Of a stretch of 45,348 nucleotides of DNA, positions 1 to 7,133 are shown piece after piece. Made by a program: the position numbers and the translations under genes. Within the stretch, counting starts at the first letter, position 1. Every line of letters starts with the position of its first letter. The notes under the pieces were generated by a model, which saw nothing but the letters and a program-made list of their open reading frames with translations, made no database searches and was not told the DNA's origin. This stretch comes from Alphaproteobacteria bacterium. GTDB taxonomy: Bacteria; Pseudomonadota; Alphaproteobacteria; Rs-D84. Where the stretch lies: the NCBI GenBank assembly GCA_017617915.1, contig JAFZVH010000042.1:1-45348 (forward strand). The letters are read 5' to 3'.

Positions 1-45
1 CAAAATAAAACGACCACCATTTCGGTGGTCTTTTTATTTTGGCAG
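1..45. repeat. 45-bp direct repeat, copy 1 (terminator hairpin plus tRNA 3'-end fringe)
   Basis: This sequence is identical to 1099-1143. It holds a hairpin (GACCACC/GGTGGTC) followed by a T-rich run on the plus strand, so it can end plus-strand transcription. It closes with TGGCAG, which matches the outer end of a minus-strand tRNA carrying CCA. In copy 2 this leads into an intact tRNA-Glu; here the sequence diverges right after position 45. The window edge hides what lies to the left. The two copies bracket the gene at 154-756. Confidence 0.9.
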
Positions 46-117
46 GGCCATCTGTGCAACTCACGAGCTGATGTTCTTCATGAAATTTTGTCGTTTGGAA
101 AAGAAATTAAGGCATTC

Positions 118-146
118 TTGAAAAATTGTTAGTCTTGTGCTACAAT
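118..146 (+). promoter_or_regulatory. Sigma70-type promoter for the gene at 154
   Basis: The -35 is TTGAAA (118-123) and the -10 is TACAAT (141-146), with a 17-bp spacer. A TG dinucleotide at 138-139 makes an extended -10. Transcription should start at about 153-154, on or beside the ATG at 154, so the transcript is predicted to be leaderless. There is no Shine-Dalgarno sequence. Confidence 0.75.
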
Positions 147-153
147 TTGTATC

Positions 154-756
154 ATGACAGATAAGGAAATTTTGGAATCTTTACAGAAAGTTCTCGATAA
201 AATACACAACCCAGATACAGGTGCTTTTCGTCATGCAAAAAAGTTTGCAAAAGGAATAACAACAACTCGTCTTGCAATTACAAAAGGTGTGTCTGTAAAA
301 GATGTTCGTTTTGATATATCGGGAAAAGAATTTTATGAACAAAGGCTGGGTGATTTGGCTTCTTGTACAGGTATGACAAAATTGTTTTTATATGCTGCGA
401 AAGATTCAGGACTGGACTTAAAAGCCGTTATAACAACAGAAATAGATTGTTTAAATGCTGGTAAAAGCAATATTGGTCATGTTGTGCCTGCTGTTAAAAT
501 GTCCGATGGACAATACCATGTTTTTGAACCGCGTTGTCGTAATGTGATGGGACAAGATTTTCAAAGAATGTTGAAACAACCTGTTGAAATAGGCAAACCT
601 GTTTTTCATATATTAAATGCAATCAAAGATAAACCTTATGAAGTAATAGATATTATTTCTGGTGAAGACTTAGAACAAATTAAAACAATGGATGGTATCA
701 TGAACAAAAGTCGTCGAAGAATTGCTACCCCTCAAAAAATTATGGAAAGAGATTAA
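154..756 (+). CDS. Hypothetical protein, possible transglutaminase-like cysteine enzyme (200 aa)
   Basis: I do not recognise this gene by name. The middle resembles a transglutaminase/papain-like core: Cys71 in SCTGMTKLF opens a helix, followed by His109 in IGHVVPAVK and an acidic residue, Glu125, in YHVFEPR. The order Cys, His, acidic and the strand pattern around the His fit that fold, but the assignment is inference. No signal peptide or membrane segment is visible, so it is probably cytoplasmic. The start is the ATG at 154, placed directly at the predicted transcription start with no ribosome binding site. The gene stands alone between repeated tRNA-end sequences, which suggests a small acquired segment. 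A terminator hairpin follows. Confidence 0.7.
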   Translation: MTDKEILESLQKVLDKIHNPDTGAFRHAKKFAKGITTTRLAITKGVSVKDVRFDISGKEFYEQRLGDLASCTGMTKLFLYAAKDSGLDLKAVITTEIDCLNAGKSNIGHVVPAVKMSDGQYHVFEPRCRNVMGQDFQRMLKQPVEIGKPVFHILNAIKDKPYEVIDIISGEDLEQIKTMDGIMNKSRRRIATPQKIMERD

Positions 757-788
757 AAAGTTCAAACTCCCACAATAAATACGAACTA

Positions 789-820
789 AGAAAAAGGTTA
801 TATTTCTAACCTTTTCTTTT
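789..820 (+). terminator. Rho-independent terminator after the gene at 154
   Basis: An A-rich/T-rich hairpin (AGAAAAAGGTTA, loop, TAACCTTTTCT) is followed by TTTT. It lies 30 bases after the stop codon. Confidence 0.65.
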
Positions 821-824
821 TGAA

Positions 825-876
825 AGTTCGTAAATTGGCAAAACGGGCTGTGTTTTTACTACCTAATTTACGAACT
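825..876. repeat. 12-bp inverted repeat of unknown role
   Basis: AGTTCGTAAATT at 825-836 is the exact reverse complement of AATTTACGAACT at 865-876, with 28 bases between. There is no T run after it, so it does not look like a terminator. It could be a protein binding site or part of an element end. Confidence 0.6.
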
Positions 877-902
877 CGTGAAAGTGTTGGAAAATCAACA
901 AA

Positions 903-926
903 AAACCGACCCAAAAGGTCGGTTTT
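903..926 (-). terminator. Rho-independent terminator beyond the tRNA-Glu fragment
   Basis: The stem AAACCGACC/GGTCGGTTT is followed on the minus strand by a run of six T. It sits where the terminator of a minus-strand tRNA ending at 933 would be expected, although only the 3' end of that tRNA remains. Confidence 0.7.
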
Positions 927-930
927 AATC

Positions 931-956
931 TTTGGCAGCCCCACTCGGATTTGAAC
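931..956 (-). repeat. Detached 3' end of tRNA-Glu (att-like, 26 bp)
   Basis: Positions 931-956 equal 1136-1161, the last 24 bases of the intact tRNA-Glu (T loop, 3' acceptor strand and CCA) plus two flanking bases. The match stops inside the T arm. That is the usual crossover position for tyrosine recombinases that integrate into tRNA 3' ends. It is therefore read as an attachment-site remnant, not a functional tRNA. Confidence 0.8.
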
Positions 957-965
957 TCGCCCCCT

Positions 966-1040
966 CGATACACAATAATAAAAATTAAAAAAATTTCGTA
1001 AACTTCAATTTTTTAAAATTTTTCTAATTGTGTATTCTCG
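966..1040. repeat. Long imperfect AT-rich inverted repeat
   Basis: Arms of about 30 bases (966-995 and 1007-1040) pair with a few mismatches around an 11-base loop. The outer parts read GATACACAAT and ATTGTGTATTC. It could fold as a long hairpin in DNA or RNA. It lies between the detached tRNA-Glu end and the tRNA-like sequence at 1053. Confidence 0.75.
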
Positions 1041-1052
1041 TATTGGTGCTGC

Positions 1053-1096
1053 GTGCGTTGCACTCGCACCCATCCCGGTTCAAACCCGGGGGCGCA
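1053..1096 (+). other. tRNA-like 3' half (anticodon-arm-like and T-arm-like stems)
   Basis: GTGCG-(7-base loop)-CGCAC at 1053-1069 has the geometry of an anticodon arm. CCCGG-TTCAAAC-CCGGG at 1074-1090 is a perfect T arm, followed by GGCGCAA. No 5' acceptor strand or D arm is found upstream, because the long inverted repeat sits there, and no CCA follows, unlike the four intact tRNAs in this window. It is best read as a partial or decayed tRNA copy left by recombination. Confidence 0.45.
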
Positions 1097-1098
1097 AA

Positions 1099-1143
1099 CA
1101 AAATAAAACGACCACCATTTCGGTGGTCTTTTTATTTTGGCAG
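1099..1143. repeat. 45-bp direct repeat, copy 2
   Basis: Identical to 1-45. On the plus strand the hairpin plus T run follows the tRNA-like sequence at 1053-1096. On the minus strand it lies immediately after the CCA end of tRNA-Glu and can also act as that gene's terminator. Confidence 0.9.
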
Positions 1144-1212
1144 CCCCACTCGGATTTGAACCGGGATTCTCGCCTTGAAAGGGCGGTGTCCTAACCATTA
1201 GACGATGGGGCC
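1138..1212 (-). tRNA. tRNA-Glu (UUC)
   Basis: A full cloverleaf is seen: acceptor GGCCCCA/TGGGGCT with a terminal G-U pair, an anticodon stem CCGCC/GGCGG, the loop CTTTCAA giving anticodon TTC, and an encoded CCA. One C-A mismatch lies in the T stem. It follows tRNA-Asp by 19 bases, so the two are probably co-transcribed. Its 3' end is duplicated at 931-956. Confidence 0.95.
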
Positions 1213-1231
1213 AGAACGGACACAAAAAAAC

Positions 1232-1308
1232 TGGCGGGATGTAAGGGGCTCGAACCCTCGACCTTCTGCGTGACAGGCAGACGCTCTAACCAGCTGAGCT
1301 AACACCCC
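1232..1308 (-). tRNA. tRNA-Asp (GUC)
   Basis: The acceptor is GGGGTGT/ACATCCC with one G-U pair. The anticodon stem TCTGC/GCAGA encloses CTGTCAC, giving anticodon GTC. CCA is encoded. It is the first gene of a tRNA-Asp/tRNA-Glu unit. Confidence 0.96.
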
Positions 1309-1322
1309 AAAGCCGTGCCGAT

Positions 1323-1351
1323 ATAATATACCGTCAAATAACAAAAATCAA
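1323..1351 (-). promoter_or_regulatory. Promoter of the tRNA-Asp/tRNA-Glu unit
   Basis: On the minus strand the -35 is TTGATT (1346-1351) and the -10 is TATTAT (1323-1328), with a 17-bp spacer. The predicted start is about 8 bases upstream of tRNA-Asp. Confidence 0.65.
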
Positions 1352-1386
1352 GTTTTTTTTACAAAAATTCACCAAAAACCGATAAA

Positions 1387-2190
1387 TTACGATTTTTTGC
1401 CGCGGCGCATCGCAAGCACTATTAACCCAACGCCGCAGAAAAACATAATGCCAGACAATAACTGGCCCATGGTCAGGCCCCAGCTGGTCAAGAAACCAAT
1501 CTGGGCATCTGGGGCGCGGAACTGTTCACAAAAAATTCTGAATATCGCGTACAGCATCGCCATAGTTCCCGCCAGTGCGCCCGCATACTTGCGCAGGTTT
1601 GTCCAGCGATACAAACAAAACATTATGACGGTCAACAATATGCCTTCGGTTGCGGCCTCGAACAATGGGCTGGGGTATCGTGGCACTTCGGAAATGCCGC
1701 GAAAAATCACACCCAACCAAGAATCTGTCGGGCGACCCATAACTTCCATATTTATAAAGTTCGCAATGCGACCAAAGAACAGCCCAATCGGCGCGACAAC
1801 CGCCAACATATCCAAGATATGCAACCCGCGCATCCAACGCCGCGCAAAACCAAATGTTGCAACTACCACACCAATCAGGCCGCCATGGAAACTCATCCCC
1901 CCATGCCACAGCATAAAAATTTCCAGTGGGTTTTCAATAAACACCGGCAGATTATAGAACAATACATACCCTAGCCGCCCCCCGATTATCACGCCAAGAA
2001 TCAGCCAAGTCAGCAAATCGTCCAATTCTTTCTTGGTCAGCTTCACCGCCGCACGTGGCGACCGCATCATATATTTTAGTGCAACATAACCAACAACAAA
2101 TGCGGCGATATACGCCAGCGCATACCACCGCACAGGAAAACCGAATACACTAAATGCAACCGGTGAAATTGGGTCAATTACAATTGCCAT
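1387..2190 (-). CDS. lgt: Prolipoprotein diacylglyceryl transferase
   Basis: Lgt moves the diacylglyceryl group of phosphatidylglycerol onto the lipobox cysteine of prolipoproteins in the inner membrane, the first step of lipoprotein maturation. The 267-residue length is normal for the family. Several membrane helices are visible. Family motifs are GGRLGYVLFYN (residues 70-80), HGGMSFHGG (96-104) and the Lgt signature GRIANFIN (140-147). The ATG at 2190 has no clear ribosome binding site and lies 3 bases after the stop of the preceding small gene, so translation is probably coupled. No strong terminator follows before tRNA-Asp. Confidence 0.97.
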   Translation of the reverse strand: MAIVIDPISPVAFSVFGFPVRWYALAYIAAFVVGYVALKYMMRSPRAAVKLTKKELDDLLTWLILGVIIGGRLGYVLFYNLPVFIENPLEIFMLWHGGMSFHGGLIGVVVATFGFARRWMRGLHILDMLAVVAPIGLFFGRIANFINMEVMGRPTDSWLGVIFRGISEVPRYPSPLFEAATEGILLTVIMFCLYRWTNLRKYAGALAGTMAMLYAIFRIFCEQFRAPDAQIGFLTSWGLTMGQLLSGIMFFCGVGLIVLAMRRGKKS

Positions 2191-2193
2191 AGG

Positions 2194-2439
2194 TTATAAG
2201 CTGTACCCTTCGCGGCGCAAAGTTTGCGTTAAATTTGAAACAATTTCTTGCAGACGCGCAACTTTTTTATCTTCGCGGTCCGCCTTTGGTTTGGCCATTT
2301 CTGTTTCTAATTTTTTCTTTTGTTCAAGATATTTCTTGATAAGCCCTTCGACAACCGTTGACCTTGCAGGTTTACGCACCAAATCTTCTTTAACCGTTTT
2401 GCGGTCTATCGGATTTTTTCTGGAACTTGCTCTTGGCAT
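2194..2439 (-). CDS. Small basic coiled-coil protein of unknown function (81 aa)
   Basis: Not recognised. It is rich in Lys, Arg and Glu. Residues about 28-75 form a heptad-like, probably coiled-coil helix, and the N terminus is strongly basic (PRASSRKNPIDRKT). No signal peptide or membrane segment is seen. A clear ribosome binding site (AAGGAG, about 7 bases before the ATG) supports the start. It is the first gene of an operon with lgt and is transcribed away from the gene at 2525. Its role cannot be told from sequence. Confidence 0.7.
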   Translation of the reverse strand: MPRASSRKNPIDRKTVKEDLVRKPARSTVVEGLIKKYLEQKKKLETEMAKPKADREDKKVARLQEIVSNLTQTLRREGYSL

Positions 2440-2468
2440 TATTAAATCTCCTTTTAAATTTTTATTCC

Positions 2469-2497
2469 TTGAAAAGATACCTTTATTATATTATATA
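2469..2497 (+). promoter_or_regulatory. Promoter of the BI-1 family gene
   Basis: The -35 is TTGAAA (2469-2474) and the -10 is TATATA (2492-2497), spaced 17 bp. It lies in the divergent intergenic region; a ribosome binding site AAGGAG follows before the ATG at 2525. Confidence 0.6.
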
Positions 2498-2524
2498 TTT
2501 TACGAACTAACAAGGAGAAAAATT

Positions 2525-3250
2525 ATGCAAACAGCACCTAAAACAGTTGCCGCGCGCGGAATACGGGCAAGAAAACTCGGCGGCTTTGATTTATATCTGC
2601 GTCGAATTTTTGGCCTGATGTTCGGTGCAGTTGCGGTAACGGCACTGACATCGTTTATCACAATTTATCTTGGCGGAATCAGATTGTTGGTATCGCCGGC
2701 GGGCATGACACCATTTTTCTATATCGTTATATTTGGCGGATTGGCGCTGTCCATTTGGGCACAGGTGCGCGCGTTTTCTATGAAACCAAATGTTGCGGCC
2801 GTATGGTTATTTGTTTATTCTGTCCTGATTGGATTGGGCATGACACCACTGATTTGGGGCGGATTGGCGGTTAATCCAGCATCTATCGTGTGGGCCTTTG
2901 TAATTGCGGCGGCAATGTTCGCATGTATGGCGGCGTTTGGGTACAAGACCGCAAAAGATTTGTCGTTTTTGGGCTTGTTCCTGATGATGGGTATGATAGG
3001 TCTGATTTTGGTCGGCGTTGTTTCGATGATATGGCCAATGGGCGGCACATTTTCAACAATAGTATGCGCAATTGGCGTGTTGGTATTCGCACTGTTCACC
3101 GCATACGATATGCAATCTCTGCGTCGTGCGTATGCCGTTATCGGCGATGAAACGCGCGCAGATCAGTTGGCAGTTTTGGGAGCATTGCACCTGTATATCT
3201 CGTTCATTGCGATGTTCCAATACTTGCTGGGGCTTTTGAACAGACGTTAA
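2525..3250 (+). CDS. Bax inhibitor-1/YccA family inner membrane protein
   Basis: The 241-residue protein has about seven predicted membrane helices and the family's C-terminal pattern: YDMQSLRRAY after the sixth helix, then LGALHLYISFIAMFQYLL in the last helix. BI-1 relatives are cation-leak or protease-associated inner membrane proteins; the exact role of bacterial members is uncertain. The ATG at 2525 is chosen over an upstream in-frame start because it has AAGGAG 8 bases before it and begins the conserved region. The ferredoxin gene follows 17 bases after the stop codon and may be co-transcribed. Confidence 0.93.
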   Translation: MQTAPKTVAARGIRARKLGGFDLYLRRIFGLMFGAVAVTALTSFITIYLGGIRLLVSPAGMTPFFYIVIFGGLALSIWAQVRAFSMKPNVAAVWLFVYSVLIGLGMTPLIWGGLAVNPASIVWAFVIAAAMFACMAAFGYKTAKDLSFLGLFLMMGMIGLILVGVVSMIWPMGGTFSTIVCAIGVLVFALFTAYDMQSLRRAYAVIGDETRADQLAVLGALHLYISFIAMFQYLLGLLNRR

Positions 3251-3267
3251 ACAATATGGAGAAAAAA

Positions 3268-3444
3268 ATGGCATATAAAGTAGATCCAACTAAATGTATC
3301 GGCTGTCATTCTTGTATGACGGTCTGCCCTATGATGGCGATTTCTGCGGGCGCAGATGGCAAATGTGCGATTGACCCGTCCAAGTGTGTGTCTTGCGGAA
3401 CCTGTGCATCGGTTTGTCCGGTTGGTGCAATCGTTGCAGGATAA
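3268..3444 (+). CDS. Two-cluster [4Fe-4S] ferredoxin (58 aa)
   Basis: This is a small electron carrier with two clostridial-type cluster motifs: CIGCHSCMTVCP near residues 10-21 and CVSCGTCASVCP near 40-51. All eight cysteines are present. The start at 3268 follows GGAG by 6 bases; an in-frame ATG at 3256 overlaps that site and is less likely. Low-potential ferredoxins of this kind serve anaerobic or fermentative redox enzymes, none of which is encoded nearby. A strong terminator follows. Confidence 0.95.
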   Translation: MAYKVDPTKCIGCHSCMTVCPMMAISAGADGKCAIDPSKCVSCGTCASVCPVGAIVAG

Positions 3445-3462
3445 AAAATTCATAAAAAATTT

Positions 3463-3488
3463 AATGGGGCTTTGCCCCATTTTTTTTG
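3463..3488 (+). terminator. Rho-independent terminator after ferredoxin
   Basis: The stem AATGGGGC/GCCCCATT with a TTT loop is followed by eight or more T. Confidence 0.9.
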
Positions 3489-3560
3489 TTAAAACGGTTG
3501 CAAAACCTGCAAGAAAATATAATACTTACAGGGACAATAAAAAACAAAAGGTGTAAAGAT

Positions 3561-4925
3561 ATGCCAGCAAAAAGTGTAAATGATATCGTTGCCTTGTGCA
3601 AAAGACGCGGATTTATATTCACAGGTTCTGAAATATACGGTGGTATGGGTGGAACATATGACTATGGCCCGTACGGTGTTGAACTGATGAAAAACATCCG
3701 GAACGCTTGGTGGAATTCAATGGTTTATTCGCGCAATGATATCGAAGGACTGGATGCATCACTGATTGGCAATCGTTTAATGTGGAAATATTCTGGACAT
3801 GAAGGCGGATTTTCAGACCCACTGGTTGAATGCAAAAAGTGTGGCGCACGTATGCGTCAAGACAAAATGCGCGACCAAACAAAGTGCGATAATTGCGGTT
3901 CAACCGATTTGATGCCGCCGCGCGAATATCAACTGATGATGGGGCTGTCTATTGGTGCGGTATCTGACGGCGAAATCAATGCATACCTGCGTCCAGAAAC
4001 TGCGACAACGACATATATCAACTTTAAAAATGTTTTGGATTCTACGCCACACAAGTTGCCTTTTGGTATCGCCCAGATTGGCAAAGCGTTTCGCAATGAA
4101 ATTTCTCCGCGCGGCTTTGTTTTCCGTATGCGCGAATTTGAACAGGCCGAAATGCAATACTTTGTGCGCCCAGGCGAAGATGAAAAATACTTTACCGCGT
4201 GGCGCGAAACGCGTATTGCGTGGTGGGTGAATGTTCTGGGAATACCTGCAAACAAATTGCGCTTTACACCGCACGAAAAACTTGCGCACTATGCCAAGGC
4301 GGCGGGCGACATCGAATACGAATTTCCTGATGGATTTGACGAGGTCGAAGGCGTTCACAATCGCCAAGACTTTGATTTGGGCTCGCATACTAAATCGCAG
4401 AACGAATTCAAAATTGCGGCACATGTTATGGAAAACACCGACAGCACAGTTAAATTGGCCTATTCTGACCCCCAGACAGGCGAAAGTTTCATCCCATACG
4501 TTATTGAAACCGCGATGGGTGTAAATCGTGCGATGATGGCACTGATGATAGAGGCATATACCGAAGAAGACCTTGGCGAAGGAAAAACACGCGTTGTTTT
4601 GAAACTGAAACCGCGTCTGGCACCGGTCAAGGCGGCGGTTATACCATTGGCGCGTAATGTTCCAGAATTGGTCGGCATCGCCGAAAACATTGAAAACGAT
4701 TTGCGCGCACTGGGCATCGGACGCATAGAATTGGAAAATTCCGGTAATATTGGCAAGAACTATCGCCGTCATGACGAAATTGGCACCCCAGTATGCATAA
4801 CGGTTGACCATCAAACACTGGAAGATAACACTGTTACACTGCGTCATCGCGATACAATGGAACAGACGCGTGTAAAGATTTCTGATATTACAAAGCGCGT
4901 AATGGCTATAATCAACGAGAAATAG
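3561..4925 (+). CDS. glyS: Glycyl-tRNA synthetase, alpha2 (single-chain) type
   Basis: It charges tRNA-Gly with glycine. It is the 454-residue homodimeric class II form, not the GlyQ/GlyS tetramer typical of Proteobacteria. Visible features are an N-terminal catalytic start (RRGFIFTGSEIYGG), a zinc site CKKC...CDNC (Cys91, 94, 109, 112), the GlyRS signature RPETA (144-148), class II motif 2 FRNEISPRG (178 onward) with REFEQAE, motif 3 near GVNRAMMAL, and an anticodon-binding domain in the last 120 residues. The ATG at 3561 follows AGGTG. The next gene starts 2 bases after the stop, so the two share a transcript. Confidence 0.96.
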   Translation: MPAKSVNDIVALCKRRGFIFTGSEIYGGMGGTYDYGPYGVELMKNIRNAWWNSMVYSRNDIEGLDASLIGNRLMWKYSGHEGGFSDPLVECKKCGARMRQDKMRDQTKCDNCGSTDLMPPREYQLMMGLSIGAVSDGEINAYLRPETATTTYINFKNVLDSTPHKLPFGIAQIGKAFRNEISPRGFVFRMREFEQAEMQYFVRPGEDEKYFTAWRETRIAWWVNVLGIPANKLRFTPHEKLAHYAKAAGDIEYEFPDGFDEVEGVHNRQDFDLGSHTKSQNEFKIAAHVMENTDSTVKLAYSDPQTGESFIPYVIETAMGVNRAMMALMIEAYTEEDLGEGKTRVVLKLKPRLAPVKAAVIPLARNVPELVGIAENIENDLRALGIGRIELENSGNIGKNYRRHDEIGTPVCITVDHQTLEDNTVTLRHRDTMEQTRVKISDITKRVMAIINEK

Positions 4926-4927
4926 TA

Positions 4928-5461
4928 ATGTACACTTTTTATTTCGATATGGACAACGTGTTAGCTGATTTCGAGTCGCGCATGCCTAAGTATGCAATTG
5001 ATACTAACCGCCCTTCTGACCAACTTGATGAAATTGCCAAAGAACAAAAACGGCGTATGTGGCACCAAATAGAACAAACACCAACTTTCTGGCGCAATTT
5101 ACCGATGATATACGGTGTCAAGAATATGCTGCATGTGGCCAAATCACATGGCAATATGTATGTGTTAAGTAAAGCCCCAAAGGCGAAAAATTTTGTTCGT
5201 GGCGCCAGTTATGTCAAATTTATTGCCGACGAAAAAACCGAATGGATTTTATGCAAACTTGGCGATTTTTTTGATAAACAGCATATTATTATTATTTGCG
5301 ACAGCAATAAAGAAAAACTAATACAACCAACAAAAAACGACATTTTGATTGATGATAGAATCGATAATGTTAATGCATGGTGTAAAAGTGGCGGACGCGG
5401 TCTGCACTTTATTGGTGTCCAAGATGCAATTATGCGACTAAAAAACGAAAAATTTATGTAA
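4928..5461 (+). CDS. HAD-type 5'(3')-deoxyribonucleotidase-like protein (177 aa)
   Basis: The N terminus carries HAD motif I, FDMDNVLADF (residues 6-15), with the two catalytic aspartates. A lysine-containing middle segment (LSKAPKAKN) and the C-terminal acidic motif DILIDDR complete the fold, as in the NT5C family that dephosphorylates deoxyribonucleoside monophosphates. Length fits. The exact substrate is inferred. It starts 2 bases after glyS and relies on the same transcript. A terminator follows. Confidence 0.8.
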   Translation: MYTFYFDMDNVLADFESRMPKYAIDTNRPSDQLDEIAKEQKRRMWHQIEQTPTFWRNLPMIYGVKNMLHVAKSHGNMYVLSKAPKAKNFVRGASYVKFIADEKTEWILCKLGDFFDKQHIIIICDSNKEKLIQPTKNDILIDDRIDNVNAWCKSGGRGLHFIGVQDAIMRLKNEKFM

Positions 5462-5466
5462 AAAAT

Positions 5467-5490
5467 ATCGGCATTTTTGCCGATGTTTTT
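5467..5490 (+). terminator. Rho-independent terminator of the glyS unit
   Basis: The stem ATCGGCA/TGCCGAT is followed by GTTTTT. It sits between convergent genes and touches the end of the minus-strand reading frame. Confidence 0.8.
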
Positions 5491-5761
5491 ATTCATTCAT
5501 TGTTGGAATTATCGCTTCATCGTTATAGAAGCTAAGGAATTTACGTCCTGTGCCACAATAGAAATTTTCTAGCGATGCATTATATTCACGCATAGCCTGA
5601 ACGAAACGCTCTTCTATATCACTTTGAGCACCCTGATAGCCCGCAAAACCGCCGATTGCCGCACCTGCGCCCGCACCTTTCAGGGTTGAACCCAAACGCG
5701 CCTTGTTCGACAAATCTACCACAGCACCATCATCGGCATTTATTTGCAACGGAGTAAAGTT
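5489..5761 (-). pseudogene. In-frame C-terminal remainder of the secreted protein, after a stop codon
   Basis: These codons continue the reading frame of 5762-7111 directly after a single TAA (5762-5764), with no frameshift, for about 90 residues to the stop at 5489. The segment contains a glycine-zipper-like stretch (LKGAGAGAAIGGFAGYQGA) and ends in a Cys-containing tail. The only early start option is a TTG (5749) without a ribosome binding site, so independent translation is unlikely. It is either the stranded end of a gene cut by a nonsense mutation or is reached by read-through. Confidence 0.7.
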
Positions 5762-7111
5762 TTAAAGTGTGTACAAATCTGGTTTGTCTTCGTCACACAA
5801 CGGGGTACCCTTGCTATCACGACGACAAACTGTCGCATTATTACCGGCTGCCTTCCATTTACGCCAATCTGACATTTTTTTACCAAACGTACTGTCATGA
5901 AAATCAACAACAACCGCAGGCTGAGAATCTGTTACTTCTGCAACCGTTGCCTTGTAAATATTGCCGGCTGGAGACTCCTCTAATTTGTTGTTATCAATCA
6001 AATTATAACGTTTTACACTCGTCACGCGCTCCGGATCTTCTTGAAACTGATCCAGAGTTAAATTGTCAATATGTTTAACCACATAATTATAGCGTGCAAC
6101 ACAATCTTTTATATCACCACCATTGGTTTCGCAAGTGTAAATTGTTCTTTTATCTTTATTATAATACCCGTCCGCGTCGGCTTGTTTTAATGACGCCACA
6201 TTTCCCCACAAGCATGATGTTTGGCGACCTTGGTACGTGCATTTTTCTACGCGCAATACTGCGTCACCCGATGCCAGCATATTGCCAACAACACCGCCAG
6301 CCGCCGCGTTCACGCCCGCCTGCAAAATTGTGTCACCCGCAACTTTGCCAGAATAAGCGCTTGCCGCCATCAAACCGCCGCCCAGCAGCGCCCCGCCGGC
6401 GGTCGTTTTTAATTTATCTGAATTCGTACCGAACAAAGAATCACTGCCTGGCGCACTTTTGCCGACCATATTGCCGGCAATACCCGCCGCCAAGGCCGCC
6501 GCAACGATTTTCAGACCGGCTTTATTTTTCTGTTCTTCGTTCATCACTTGAATAACGTCTTCGCGTGTCGGTTTTTGGTCGGCAGGAAATTCCACTTGTG
6601 CCAAAGCCGGCAAATAACTGGACGCAGGGAAATTAGATATGTTACAGTTGATAAGATCACCAACCGCCAATTTTCCACGTGCAACCGTTGTATATTCCAA
6701 ACCACCACTGGAATCCAATTTGCGCATTTCAACGACCGCAACACAGGTCGGCGAACCGCCCGCACCACGCCCCAATGTTGGTCTGTCCCACATAAATTCG
6801 CCATCGGGATAAATCATCGCACATTTGTTCAGTGTGCTCATATCCGTTTCCGCATTTGTATCACCACGACGAACTTGTTCAGCAACCTCGGCATCCGCAA
6901 CACGCACAGGCAATTCTGCGGCAGCTGCAGCCGCGGCTTGTGCTTCGGCGGTTGAATTATAATATTGCTGTTGCATTGCAAGGGTATTTTTACTGCTGGA
7001 TGCATAGTTGCGCGACAAATTACCAACACGAATACCTGCATCGGCCGCATCAAATACGCCCGCCAAGAATGCCGGCAAAAAGCACCAAAAAGCATAACCA
7101 GTCTGTTTCAT
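5762..7111 (-). CDS. Secreted glycine-zipper protein of unknown function, C terminus cut by TAA (449 aa)
   Basis: The family is not recognised. A signal peptide is likely (MKQTGYAFWCFLPAFLAGVFDAADA). An Ala/Gln-rich helical stretch, a Cys-containing middle, and two long Ala/Gly segments with small-residue repeats (for example AAALAAGIAGNMVGK and GVNAAAGGVVGNMLASG) follow; such glycine zippers often span or associate with membranes. The ATG at 7111 is preferred over a GTG at 7126 because GGAAAG lies 4 bases before it. It follows the beta-barrel gene at 7134-8264 by about 22 bases and is probably in its operon. The frame stays open past its stop (see 5489-5761). Confidence 0.7.
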   Translation of the reverse strand: MKQTGYAFWCFLPAFLAGVFDAADAGIRVGNLSRNYASSSKNTLAMQQQYYNSTAEAQAAAAAAAELPVRVADAEVAEQVRRGDTNAETDMSTLNKCAMIYPDGEFMWDRPTLGRGAGGSPTCVAVVEMRKLDSSGGLEYTTVARGKLAVGDLINCNISNFPASSYLPALAQVEFPADQKPTREDVIQVMNEEQKNKAGLKIVAAALAAGIAGNMVGKSAPGSDSLFGTNSDKLKTTAGGALLGGGLMAASAYSGKVAGDTILQAGVNAAAGGVVGNMLASGDAVLRVEKCTYQGRQTSCLWGNVASLKQADADGYYNKDKRTIYTCETNGGDIKDCVARYNYVVKHIDNLTLDQFQEDPERVTSVKRYNLIDNNKLEESPAGNIYKATVAEVTDSQPAVVVDFHDSTFGKKMSDWRKWKAAGNNATVCRRDSKGTPLCDEDKPDLYTL

Positions 7112-7133
7112 ATAACTTTCCACCAAATTCGCA

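Noticed and set aside
1053..1096. An intact tRNA-Cys-like gene (anticodon-like GCA)
   Set aside because: There is no 5' acceptor strand, no D arm and no CCA, and the base after the anticodon is a pyrimidine; only the 3' half looks like a tRNA.
1013..1225. A 70-codon minus-strand open frame across tRNA-Glu and the tRNA-like sequence
   Set aside because: It overlaps an intact tRNA and a terminator; its protein is a translation of tRNA sequence and has no ribosome binding site.
3900..4847. A 315-codon open frame opposite glyS
   Set aside because: It is a codon-bias shadow of glyS with implausible composition and no conserved domain.
5762..5764. Genetic-code change to explain the in-frame stop
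   Set aside because: The codon is TAA, and many other genes in the window end properly at TAA; a recoded TAA is not credible.
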